DNA of 64,000 bases from Sphingosinicella sp963974575 (lineage in GTDB: Bacteria > Pseudomonadota > Alphaproteobacteria > Sphingomonadales > Sphingomonadaceae), in the NCBI RefSeq assembly GCF_963974575.1, contig NZ_CAXBBQ010000004.1, positions 1 to 64,000 of the forward strand. Reading direction: 5' to 3'. The translations under genes were made by a program, and so were the position numbers. Shown piece by piece: positions 1-8,174 of this stretch (position 1 is the stretch's first letter; every line of letters begins with the position of its first letter). The notes beneath the pieces are model-generated. The model was not told the origin of the DNA. It made no database searches and saw nothing but the letters and a program-made list of their open reading frames with translations.

Positions 1-338
1 GACAGCCTTGAATCAACCTCCGAGTCTCCAGTCAAGCTTTGTCCACGAAACCTAGCTACGGCGGCAATGGGCGCTTCAGCAGCAATCGCTATCCCAGTTT
101 TGCGCCTTTCCAAATGAAATCCGATACGTGGAAACCCCGGCTGAAGTATGCTCATGCCTCGGTCGTCTAAATTTATAGATGGCGCTAACGCCGTGCTGTA
201 GCAACCAAACGCAATTGAGTTGGCTGGCTCTGGAAGGGGCGTAGATCGCAAAAAAATGAACGCCGCAAGCATCCCCGCTATGCCCACATAGTAGGCCACT
301 CGAAGGGCAGGTTCGTAATCTGTGCCGTTGTACGCCAT
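1..338 (-). CDS. Hypothetical protein with N-terminal membrane anchor (partial, runs off left edge)
   Basis: An uninterrupted reading frame starts at the ATG ending at 338 and stays open for 112 codons to the window edge. The product begins MAYNGTDYEP and has one hydrophobic stretch at about residues 14-31 (VAYYVGIAGMLAAFIFL), then a soluble part that looks like an exported or membrane-tethered domain. I do not recognise a family. Base composition differs from the neighbours: 91 of the first 180 bases are G or C, against about 37 of 60 in a sampled line of cobT. No clear Shine-Dalgarno sequence precedes the ATG. Open frame is what I see; that it is a real, possibly acquired gene is inference. 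Confidence 0.5.
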   Translation of the reverse strand, partial: MAYNGTDYEPALRVAYYVGIAGMLAAFIFLRSTPLPEPANSIAFGCYSTALAPSINLDDRGMSILQPGFPRIGFHLERRKTGIAIAAEAPIAAVARFRGQSLTGDSEVDSRL

Positions 339-414
339 TGGGCAGTAGTAATAGTCGCTCTTCTGGGATGTCCGCAATTGGAACACCGCACCTTGCTTCG
401 AACGACTATGTCTA

Positions 415-456
415 GCCGGGCAGCCCCGGACACCGCTTAGTCCTAAGCTGCCCGGC
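415..456 (-). terminator. Stem-loop at the cobT 3' end, possible terminator
   Basis: A 10-bp perfect inverted repeat (GCCGGGCAGC at 415-424, GCTGCCCGGC at 447-456) brackets a 22-base loop that itself holds a small CTTAG/CTAAG hairpin. One arm lies in the last codons of cobT and the stem ends just past its stop codon. There is no T-run, so a Rho-independent terminator is only a guess; it may instead protect the transcript end. Confidence 0.4.
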
Positions 457-2299
457 GCTTCCGCCCCCTGCCCGCGCCCTCTTCCTCGAAAAGCTGCGCG
501 AGCTGTTCGATGATCGTGCCGCCGAGTTGTTCGGCGTCCATGATGGTCACGGCGCGGTTGTAATAGCGGGTCACGTCGTGGCCGATGCCGATGGCGATGA
601 GTTCCACGGGTGAGCGGCCCTCGATCCACTTGATGACCTGCCGCAGGTGGCGCTCCAGATAATTGCCGCTGTTCACGGAAAGCGTGGAATCGTCGACCGG
701 CGCGCCGTCCGAGATCACCATCAGGATGCGGCGTTCCTCGGGGCGCCCGATCAGGCGGTTGTGCGCCCAGAGCAGCGCCTCGCCGTCGATGTTTTCCTTC
801 AGCAGCCCCTCGCGCATCATCAGGCCGAGGTTCTTGCGCGCGCGCCGCCACGGGTCGTCGGCGGTCTTGTAGATGATGTGGCGCAGGTCGTTGAGGCGGC
901 CGGGCTTCGGCGGGCGACCGTCGGCGAGCCACTGTTCACGGCTCTGCCCGCCCTTCCACGCACGCGTCGTGAAGCCGAGAATCTCGACCTTCACCGCGCA
1001 GCGTTCGAGCGTGCGCGCAAGGATATCCGCGCAGATCGCCGCGATCGAAATGGGCCTGCCGCGCATCGAGCCAGAATTGTCGATCAGCAGCGTCACCACC
1101 GTGTCGCGGAAATCGGTGTCGCGCTCGATCTTGTAGCTGAGCGCGTGCTCGGGGTTCACGACGACGCGGGTGAGCCGCGCCGGATCGAGCAGGCCTTCTT
1201 CCTGATCGAAGTCCCACGCGCGGTTCTGCTGCGCCATCAGGCGGCGCTGCAGGCGGTTCGCGAGCTTCGTCACCGCGCCCTGCAGGTGCACGAGCTGCTG
1301 GTCGAGATAGCCGCGCAGGCGCGTCAGTTCCTCGGCGTCGCAAAGCTCCTCGGCGGTCAGCACCTCATCGAACTTCGCGGTGTAAGCGTGATAGTCGAAA
1401 TCAGGCGAAAGATCGCTCGTCGGCGTGTTCGGGCGCCACGGCACGACGCCTTCGTCGCCGTCGTCCGCCATGTCGGCGTCGGACATGGCGTCACTGTCCA
1501 TCTCCGCGCTCTGGTCCGTCTCCTGATCGCCACCCTCGCTCTCTTCGGCGCGGGTATCCATGCTCGAATCCTGCCCGGCCGAGCCTTCGTCGTCGCCCTC
1601 GTCGCTATCGCCCTCGTTCTGCTGCTCGTCCTCGCCGCTTTCCTGGTCGTCCTGCTCGGGCTCCTCGCCCTTGTCCTCGCCGAGGCCGAGATCGGCAAGG
1701 ATGCGCCGGGTGAGTGATGCGAAGGTGGCCTGATCGTCGAGATTGGCGGCAAGATCGTCGAGATGCTGCCCCGCCTTCTCCTCGATCCAGTCGCGCACGT
1801 GCGCGAGCCCTGCGTCGGCGATAGCAGGCGACGGTTCGCCGGTCAGCCGTTCGCGCGCGATCATGCCGACTGCGCTCGCAAGCGGCACCTCATCGACGTT
1901 ACGCGCACGAATGAGCGGGTCCGCCTTCACGCGCGCAAGGTTCATTTGCGAAAGATTGGTGGCCACGCCCGCCATGTCGCGGCCGCCGATCGCCTCGACA
2001 CGTGCCTGCTCGACCGCATTGAACACGTCGCGGGGGAGCCCGGCGGGCGGCTGCAGCGCGGCATGGCGCTTGGCATCATGGTGACGGCGTCGAAGCGCGA
2101 AACTGTCCGCCCAGCCCCGCGCCTCCGCGACCTGATCGGCGGGAAGCCCGCGCGCGGGCTGCGGCACACGCGCCTGATTGCCCGAAGCGCCCGGCTTGTC
2201 GGCCGTATAGGTCAGATCGAACTCCGGCACGTGCGCCATTGCGCGCAGCGTCGCCGCCAGCGCGTGCCGGAAATCCTCGATCCTGTTGTCCTTGCTCAC
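443..2299 (-). CDS. cobT: Cobaltochelatase subunit CobT
   Basis: CobT is the large, von Willebrand A-domain chaperone-like subunit of the ATP-dependent aerobic cobalt chelatase (CobNST), which inserts Co2+ into hydrogenobyrinate a,c-diamide in cobalamin synthesis. The 618-residue product has the family layout: an N-terminal helical region, a very acidic linker at about residues 208-284, and a C-terminal VWA domain whose MIDAS motif DNSGS sits at 407-411. The start overlaps the last 4 bases of cobS, so the two are translationally coupled. The catalytic CobN subunit is not in this window. The CobS/CobT pair is often found next to a J-domain protein and bolA in alphaproteobacteria, as here. Length is normal for the family. 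Confidence 0.96.
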   Translation of the reverse strand: MSKDNRIEDFRHALAATLRAMAHVPEFDLTYTADKPGASGNQARVPQPARGLPADQVAEARGWADSFALRRRHHDAKRHAALQPPAGLPRDVFNAVEQARVEAIGGRDMAGVATNLSQMNLARVKADPLIRARNVDEVPLASAVGMIARERLTGEPSPAIADAGLAHVRDWIEEKAGQHLDDLAANLDDQATFASLTRRILADLGLGEDKGEEPEQDDQESGEDEQQNEGDSDEGDDEGSAGQDSSMDTRAEESEGGDQETDQSAEMDSDAMSDADMADDGDEGVVPWRPNTPTSDLSPDFDYHAYTAKFDEVLTAEELCDAEELTRLRGYLDQQLVHLQGAVTKLANRLQRRLMAQQNRAWDFDQEEGLLDPARLTRVVVNPEHALSYKIERDTDFRDTVVTLLIDNSGSMRGRPISIAAICADILARTLERCAVKVEILGFTTRAWKGGQSREQWLADGRPPKPGRLNDLRHIIYKTADDPWRRARKNLGLMMREGLLKENIDGEALLWAHNRLIGRPEERRILMVISDGAPVDDSTLSVNSGNYLERHLRQVIKWIEGRSPVELIAIGIGHDVTRYYNRAVTIMDAEQLGGTIIEQLAQLFEEEGAGRGRKRRAA

Positions 2300-3282
2300 G
2301 CCTTCTTCGCGATGCTCTCCGGCAACTCCTCGCCGAAGACGCGCTGGTAGTATTCGGCGACGATGCCGCGTTCGGCCTCGTCACACTTGTTGAGGAAGCT
2401 GACGCGGAAGCCGAAGCCGATGTTGTTGAAAATCTGCGCGTTCTGCGCCCAGGTGAGCACGGTGCGCGGGCTCATCACGGTGGAGATGTCGCCGCCGATG
2501 AAGCCCTGCCGCGTCATGTCCGCGACCTTCACCATGTTCGCGATCGTTTTCGCGTCGAAGCCCTTCACCTTGGCCGAAACGATCGCCGTTTCGGTCTCGG
2601 CGGGAAGATAGTTCAGCGTAGTGACAATGCTCCAGCGGTCCATCTGACCCTGGTTGATCTGCTGCGTGCCGTGATAAAGCCCGGTCGTATCGCCAAGGCC
2701 GACGGTGTTCGCGGTGGCGAACAGGCGGAAGAACTTGTTGGGGCGGATCACGCGGTTCTGGTCGAGCAGCGTCAGCTTGCCCTCCACCTCCAGAATGCGC
2801 TGGATCACGAACATCACATCCGGGCGGCCCGCGTCATATTCGTCGAAAACGAGCGCGGTCGGCGTCTGCAGCGCCCATGGCAGCAAGCCTTCACGGAACT
2901 CCGTCACCTGCTTGCCGTCGCGCAGCACGATCGCGTCCTTGCCGATCAGGTCGATGCGGCTGATGTGCGAATCGAGGTTGATGCGGATGCACGGCCAGTT
3001 GAGCCGCGCCGCCACCTGCTCGATGTGTGTCGATTTGCCGGTGCCGTGGTAGCCCTGAATCATCACGCGGCGGTTGAAGGCGAAACCGGCCAGAATCGCG
3101 AGCGTGGTGTCCGGATCAAACACATAGTCGGTGTCGAGGTCCGGCACGCGCTCGTCGGCCTTTGAAAAGGCCGGGATTTTCATATCCACGTCGATGCCGA
3201 ACACCTGCCGCGCATCGACCTCCAAGTCGGGCGCGTCCATCAGCGTGCCGTGGTGTTCGTTATCCTTCAGCTGCGTCGCCAC
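2296..3282 (-). CDS. cobS: Cobaltochelatase subunit CobS (AAA+ ATPase)
   Basis: CobS is the AAA+ ATPase of the CobNST cobalt chelatase; it forms a ring that works with CobT to drive cobalt insertion by CobN. The 328-residue protein has Walker A GYHGTGKST at residues 77-85 and Walker B ALVFDEYDA at about 143-151, plus the N-terminal VRQVFGID-like segment typical of CobS (here ARQVFGIDVDM). The start is a GTG at 3282, directly after the stop of the upstream J-domain gene, so the three genes probably form one transcript. An internal ATG (residue 15) is an alternative start that would keep the conserved core. Confidence 0.96.
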   Translation of the reverse strand: MATQLKDNEHHGTLMDAPDLEVDARQVFGIDVDMKIPAFSKADERVPDLDTDYVFDPDTTLAILAGFAFNRRVMIQGYHGTGKSTHIEQVAARLNWPCIRINLDSHISRIDLIGKDAIVLRDGKQVTEFREGLLPWALQTPTALVFDEYDAGRPDVMFVIQRILEVEGKLTLLDQNRVIRPNKFFRLFATANTVGLGDTTGLYHGTQQINQGQMDRWSIVTTLNYLPAETETAIVSAKVKGFDAKTIANMVKVADMTRQGFIGGDISTVMSPRTVLTWAQNAQIFNNIGFGFRVSFLNKCDEAERGIVAEYYQRVFGEELPESIAKKA

Positions 3283-3993
3283 TTAACTCTTCCTGCTCTT
3301 CTGGTCGGCCGCAAAGGCCGGGCTTTCCTTAAGGTGCGTATAGGCATCGATCACGCGGCGCAACTCGGCTTCATGGGTGCGGTCCCCGCCGTTTGCGTCC
3401 GGATGCAGCACCCGCACCTTCTCCTTGTAACGCGCGCGGATGTCCGTGAAGCTCGCGTTTTCGTCAAGGTCGAGCGTGCGGAGCGCCGCCAGATCCGCCT
3501 TGTCGAGCACGCGGCCCCCGCGCGCCTTCGGCGGCGCGAATCCGCCCATGCGCGCCCTCATCACGCCGATCGGGTCGTGGAACGCGTCCGCATAAGCGTT
3601 GGAGGCGAACGCACGCGTGCTCCGCTCCCAGCCAGGCGCGGCGTTCTGCACCCCGTCGTCCTGAAACGAATAGGCGGCATTGAACGCGCGCACGTGATCG
3701 AGGCACAGGTATTTCCAGCCCGCCGACGCGCGGTTGGAAACGGGCGCGCGGAACTCGCCCCGCTGGTCGCACCCGGGCTCCGCGCACAGAGGCGGTTCCG
3801 GGGCATCGACGCGGCCGTGGAAGCGTTCACGAGGTTTACGGGGGGCGGTGATGGGAGCGGTCCTGAGTCTGATTTTTGGCTTATATAGGGAAGCAGAGCT
3901 GCGATGGCAGCCCCGATCCCGATCAGAGAAAATTCTCCTTTGAGAAAACTGCGGCCCGCCATAAGTTCTCCCATCAGCTTGGGGGAGCGGCAC
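3283..3993 (-). CDS. J-domain (DnaJ-like) protein with N-terminal zinc-binding-like segment
   Basis: The C-terminal 65 residues form a J domain with the HPD tripeptide intact (VLHPDANGG), the site that stimulates Hsp70 (DnaK) ATPase activity. The N-terminal half has FHGRVD, then CAEPGC and CLDH, a possible metal-binding set seen in small alphaproteobacterial J proteins encoded beside cobS. The start is a puzzle. The only conventional start in frame is the GTG at 3993, which would add about 50 unlike residues and abut the divergent CPBP gene. Family-like sequence begins only near 3850-3890, where the frame holds CTA and ATC codons; an ATC at 3852 has AGGA eight bases upstream. Function as a co-chaperone is family knowledge; the client is unknown. 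Confidence 0.85.
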   Translation of the reverse strand: MPLPQADGRTYGGPQFSQRRIFSDRDRGCHRSSASLYKPKIRLRTAPITAPRKPRERFHGRVDAPEPPLCAEPGCDQRGEFRAPVSNRASAGWKYLCLDHVRAFNAAYSFQDDGVQNAAPGWERSTRAFASNAYADAFHDPIGVMRARMGGFAPPKARGGRVLDKADLAALRTLDLDENASFTDIRARYKEKVRVLHPDANGGDRTHEAELRRVIDAYTHLKESPAFAADQKSRKS

Positions 3994-4845
3994 ATGGAAA
4001 AGCGAAAACTCGTCGGTGACATCCTGTTCTTTCTGGCGCTGACGTTGGGTCTCAGTTGTATCTTTTACGTTCCGCTGGTGAGCCTCCAGCCCTCCCCCGC
4101 CTTCATGCCCTATGTCACCGGCCTGATGTGGTCCCCCGCGATCGCCGCGTTGCTCACCGTGCGCCTCCGCCGCCTCGATCTCGCCTCACTCGGCTGGGGA
4201 TGGGGTGAGCACCGCTGGAACCTCACCGCGTACCTCGTCCCCCTCGGCTACGCGGGCCTCGCATACGCTGCAGTATGGATCCTCGGCCTCGGCGGCTTCG
4301 CGGACGCGGAGAACATCAAGCAGCTCCGCACCTTCCTCGGCTGGACAGACGCGCACCCGGCGCTCGTCGTCATCGGCTATGCTCTGCTGATGGCCTCGGC
4401 AGGCATGGCGATTTCGCTCGCGACCGCGCTCGGCGAGGAAATCGGCTGGCGCGGCTTCCTCGCGCCGCGCGTCGCAAAGCTCGCCGGCTTCATGCCGAGC
4501 GTGTTCATCGTCGCCATCATCTGGGGCGCATGGCACATGCCGCTCATCCTGCTCGGCGGCTACAACGCGAAGACCGAATTGTGGGTCGCCATCCCCTGCT
4601 TCATGGTGCTCGTGCTCGGCGTCTCGCTGATCGCGGCCTGGCTGCGACTGAAATCTGGCAGCCTCTGGCCCGCCGCGATCCTGCACGCCAGCCACAACCT
4701 CTTCATCCAACGCGTGTTCACGCCGCTTACCGGACCACGCGGCGAAGTGACCCCTTACGTCATCGACGAGTTCGGCATCGCGGTCCCGGTCGCGATCCTG
4801 ATCTTCGCGGTCTGGTTCTGGAAGCGCCGCGCCGAAGTCGCCTGA
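3994..4845 (+). CDS. CPBP family intramembrane metalloprotease
   Basis: A 283-residue polytopic membrane protein of the CPBP (CaaX protease and bacteriocin-processing, Abi) family. The catalytic motifs are visible: EEIGWR at 148-153 (EExxxR), a His in GAWHMP near 181, and the C-terminal HASHN. Around seven hydrophobic segments are apparent. Start chosen at the ATG at 3994 because GGGGGAG lies just upstream; an ATG at 3904 would add a non-hydrophobic extension. Family members cleave prenylated or other membrane proteins; the substrate here is unknown. Divergent from the J-domain gene. Confidence 0.9.
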   Translation: MEKRKLVGDILFFLALTLGLSCIFYVPLVSLQPSPAFMPYVTGLMWSPAIAALLTVRLRRLDLASLGWGWGEHRWNLTAYLVPLGYAGLAYAAVWILGLGGFADAENIKQLRTFLGWTDAHPALVVIGYALLMASAGMAISLATALGEEIGWRGFLAPRVAKLAGFMPSVFIVAIIWGAWHMPLILLGGYNAKTELWVAIPCFMVLVLGVSLIAAWLRLKSGSLWPAAILHASHNLFIQRVFTPLTGPRGEVTPYVIDEFGIAVPVAILIFAVWFWKRRAEVA

Positions 4846-4883
4846 CCGGCTGACACGCCGGCGCATTGCTGTATAGAGGCCGC

Positions 4884-5162
4884 ATGACCACGATCAGCGC
4901 CGAAATCGAACGCCGCCTCGCTGCACTCCAGCCCACTCACCTCGAGGTCCGCAACGACAGCGACCGCCACCGCGGCCACGCCGGTCACGACGGTACCGGC
5001 GAGAGCCACTTCACCGTCAGCATCATGTCGGAAGCCTTCGCCGGCAAAAGCCGTGTGCAGCGCCAACGCGCCGTCTACGCTGCGCTCGGCGATCTCATGG
5101 ACAAAATCCACGCGCTCGCCATCGCCGCTGCCGCGCCCGGCGAGACTTTGCCTGAACGCTGA
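4884..5162 (+). CDS. bolA: BolA family protein
   Basis: A 92-residue BolA-fold protein. The conserved core is clear: ELxVxNDS-like LEVRNDSDRHRGHAGH, then ESHFTVSIMSEAFAGKSRVQRQRAVYAAL split over the second half, with the invariant His residues and the helix rich in R/Q. BolA proteins bind monothiol glutaredoxins and share [2Fe-2S] clusters, and affect cell shape and iron homeostasis. The start at 4884 gives the normal family length; an upstream start at 4866 adds only six residues. It follows the CPBP gene by 38 bases and is part of the common cobS / J-domain / bolA neighbourhood. Confidence 0.93.
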   Translation: MTTISAEIERRLAALQPTHLEVRNDSDRHRGHAGHDGTGESHFTVSIMSEAFAGKSRVQRQRAVYAALGDLMDKIHALAIAAAAPGETLPER

Positions 5163-5206
5163 AACGCTTGATTTGCGACTAAACGCAAAGCAATAGGGCC
5201 CGGCGC

Positions 5207-5282
5207 GCCGGGTTAGCTCAGCTGGTAGAGCAACCGCCTTGTAAGCGGTAGGTCGTCGGTTCGAGTCCGACACCCGGCACCA
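5207..5282 (+). tRNA. tRNA-Thr (anticodon TGT)
   Basis: A full cloverleaf can be folded by eye. The acceptor stem is GCCGGGT with ACCCGGC, the D arm is GCTC..GAGC, the anticodon stem is ACCGC/GCGGT around loop CTTGTAA, and the T arm is GTCGG TTCGAGT CCGAC. The loop gives anticodon TGT, which reads ACA threonine codons. The discriminator base is A and the 3' CCA is encoded (5280-5282). Confidence 0.97.
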
Positions 5283-5391
5283 TGAGCCCTTCCGCAGCAG
5301 CCCATATTTTTTCGCAAGCCATTCTAAAATATAGCAAAATCGTACACCGCTCATCCGCCGAAGGGGGGAGCATCATCCCCAATATGGTGCG

Positions 5392-5417
5392 TTCAGGCTC
5401 CTGGCCACGAGCCTGAA
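5392..5417. terminator. Perfect hairpin between tRNA-Thr and the TonB receptor gene
   Basis: TTCAGGCTC at 5392-5400 and GAGCCTGAA at 5409-5417 form a perfect 9-bp stem with an 8-base loop. It lies downstream of both the tRNA (plus strand) and the convergent receptor gene (minus strand). No adjacent T-run is present, so termination is plausible but not shown. Nothing else is evident in 5283-5526. Confidence 0.4.
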
Positions 5418-5526
5418 TCACGGCCGTCCACCTCAAATCAATGGCTGTTTGAACCTAGCGGCTGGACGCGCGCGTAGGTGGCGGAGAGGAAAGATGCCTC
5501 CCCGCCGGAGCATGGCCGGGCGGCTG

Positions 5527-7927
5527 CTATCGCCCGAACTTGAAAGCGACTTGCAGCAGAACCTCGCGCCCCCTTCCGAGATAGGCGAACCGGTCGCCCA
5601 AGGTGCCGGTCGCAGTCCCTGTCCCCGCATTGCCGAGCGGCGTGAAGGGTACGTTGGGAGAGGCGACGAATATGTACTTGTTCGTCAGATTGCGTCCGAT
5701 GACGGAAATCTGCCACATGTCGTCATCGGCACCGAAGCGTACCGATGTATCGAACAATGTATAGGATTTCTGCCGGCTGGCGGGATCATTCGATGCGTCG
5801 GTCAGATAGCTGCTCGAATGAACGAGGCCGCCGGTCAGCCCGAGTTTGTGCCGATCGCCAATCGGCGTATCATAGTTGAAACCCGCTTGAATATTCCATT
5901 TCGGCGAGCGCGGAATGACCTGTCCGGCGAGTTGCTGTGCTTCGAAGCCGCCGGCCCCGCTGTTCTGCGCGGGGCTGAAGTTGAGATTGCAGCCGAGCGC
6001 GATGGTCTGGCCATTATAGCAAGGTGCCGTCGCGAAGTCCTTGTAACGCGAATTATTATACGCCAGTGCGCCGTTGATCGACAAACCGTCGAGTGGTGTG
6101 CGCCAGGTAAAGTCGGCCTCGAACCCTTCGACCTTCGCCGATGCCGCATTGCGGATCGAACTGGTTGCGTTGGTGAAATTCACCACCTGCAGGTCGTTGA
6201 TCTTGTACGTGTAGGCGGCGGCGTTGACGAGAAGAGTATGGCCGAGGCGCGCCTTGACGCCAGCTTCGAAGCCCTTGATCGTTTGCGGTTTGTAACTGAG
6301 ATCGACGTTCGGTGCGAACAGTTCCACCGAGCTGGAATTGAAACTGCCCGACAGAAAACCCTGCTTGTATGAAGCAAATAGCGTCAGATCGTCGTTGGGT
6401 CTGAATGAGACAGTTGCTTCCGGCGACCAGTTTTTCCAGCTGTCATGGTCCTTGAGGAGCGAGGCGCCGCGAGCGTTGGGGGTGGTCGACAGGATCGTCG
6501 TATCGTCGAGGATGGTGGTATTCGGCCCGCCGGCAAAGCCGACGAAGAGCCCGCCGCCGTCGCGGACATCGGTCAGACGCTTCTTTTCATATGAGTAACG
6601 CACGCCACCCGACAATTCCAGTTGAGGGGTGATTTCGAATGTCCCCTCGACAAATGCCGAATAGGCTTCACCCTTCATCGAGAAGCTGTAATTGTTGATC
6701 TGTACGGGCGTGTTTGGCCCGCCCAGGCCCGGGATGACGGCGTCGAACAGTGGGAACAGACCGCCAAACAAATAGGTGTAGGACTGGGTCCGGGCCTTCA
6801 CATTGCTATAATAGAGGCCTGACGAAAAGTTAAATGGACCATCCAGATCTGTCGACAGATTAAGTTCCTGCGAATACTCTCTATTATTCAATGTGTTACA
6901 GCTCGGCAGAATGACTGCATAGCTGCTTTCGTAATTCTGGCATTGACCGAGAACGACTTTGTACAGACCGGTCGCGGAGGTGATCGTAAATTTGTCAGAA
7001 GGGCGAAAGGTCATAACGAGGCTCGACAAGTACTGGTCCTGGACCTGGAAATTCTTGCCGTCGCTTCGGAATAGATCCAAGGTCGATGGAATGGTAGCAA
7101 GTACGGGACCGTAGCCAGCATTGACGTTGAACTTACCGGCGCCGCACTGCGCGTTGTCGCCGATGACCGGACCCAGAAAGGAGAATTGGCGGACGCCGAG
7201 CGGACAGCTCACAAATGCGCCTGCGGCTTGCGGTCCGTTGCTGTCGACCCGGCCGTAGTTGAACTTGAACCGTGCGTCGAAATTGGATGCGGGCTCAAAC
7301 TTGAGCGTCGCGCGAACACCGTAATTGGTGGCTTGCGGGTTGCGCGAGTCCGCGAAATAGATCGAGTCTCGCGGCGTCTGATCGATCAGATACCCTTGCA
7401 TGTCTGAATATTGGCCGGCGATCCGGAAGCCGAGGCTGTCGGTGATGGGGGCTGATAAAAAGCCTTCGGCCCGCATCTCGCGGGCATTGAGCTCATATCC
7501 GAACTTCGCGCCGACCTCGAGGTGATCGCCGGGGTCATTGGTCCGGATCGTGACGATGCCGGCCATGCTGTTCTTGCCGAAGAACAGTGCTTGGGGACCT
7601 TTGAGCACTTCGACTTGTGCGACATCGAAGTCGGTCATTCGCCGGATCGACGACTTGGCAATCTGCACCCCATCGATCGTGAAGGAGACCGCCTGGTCGC
7701 CGAAGGGGTTGGAATCTGGCCCGCTGATCCCCCGTATCGAGATGTTGCCGCCTTGCACTGCGCCGCCTTGCGGACCGATCAGGAGTTGCGGCACAATCCG
7801 TGACAAACCATCCAGATTGACGACGCCGCGGTTCTGCAGCGTTTCTCCGGCGACGGCCGTGACGACCACGGGGACCGCGATAAGCGACTCTTCGCGCCAG
7901 CAGCGCCGTGATCAAAACCAAGCGCAT
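5527..7927 (-). pseudogene. TonB-dependent receptor, apparently broken between signal peptide and plug
   Basis: From 7911 down to 5527 one frame encodes a plug and 22-strand barrel-type TonB-dependent receptor (about 780 residues) ending in the usual aromatic-rich strand (VAFKFGR). The plug begins with the standard REESLIAVPVVVTAVAGETL pattern, but the only start in frame is a GTG at 7869, inside that motif and without a ribosome site. A likely original start, ATG at 7927 behind GAGGAG, opens a signal peptide (MRLVLITALLA) in a different frame; a TGA at 7914-7912 closes the receptor frame upstream. The signal cleavage region, TonB box and linker seem deleted with a frame change at about 7893-7900. 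An assembly error cannot be excluded. Local base composition is low (one line, 6841-6900, has 22 G/C of 60). Divergent from the D-aminoacylase. Confidence 0.75.
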
Positions 7928-8107
7928 CATCCATCTCCTCATGTACCGGGCATGGCAATACGAGGGGAGCTAAAGGCAAGATGCGCCGCAAAGCAAGCGT
8001 GGACCGTTGATCGGTTTGTGGCCGATTGAAGGCTGTCGTCGTGCGTCTGCTGCGTCGGTTCGGCGGTCGCTGCAAGCGCGGAGACGCTTGCGCGATCCCG
8101 GCAGTCA

Positions 8108-8129
8108 TGTCAGAAACATAACAATGACA
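8108..8129. promoter_or_regulatory. Candidate operator TGTCA-N12-TGACA before the D-aminoacylase
   Basis: TGTCA (8108-8112) and TGACA (8125-8129) are inverted and separated by 12 bases that begin GAAA. The same arrangement, with the same spacing and the same GAAA, occurs at 10784-10805 before the RpiR-type gene. The site lies 45 bases before the D-aminoacylase start, in the region shared with the divergent receptor gene. That it is bound by the RpiR protein is inference. Confidence 0.5.
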
Positions 8130-8174
8130 CGATTCAGGCGACTATCCGAACATCGCCCGTAGGAGAGAGCCCTC

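Noticed and set aside
5207..5282. tRNA-Thr as an attachment site of an integrated element
   Set aside because: No integrase was seen, and by eye I found no copy of the tRNA 3' end further along the window to mark the far boundary.
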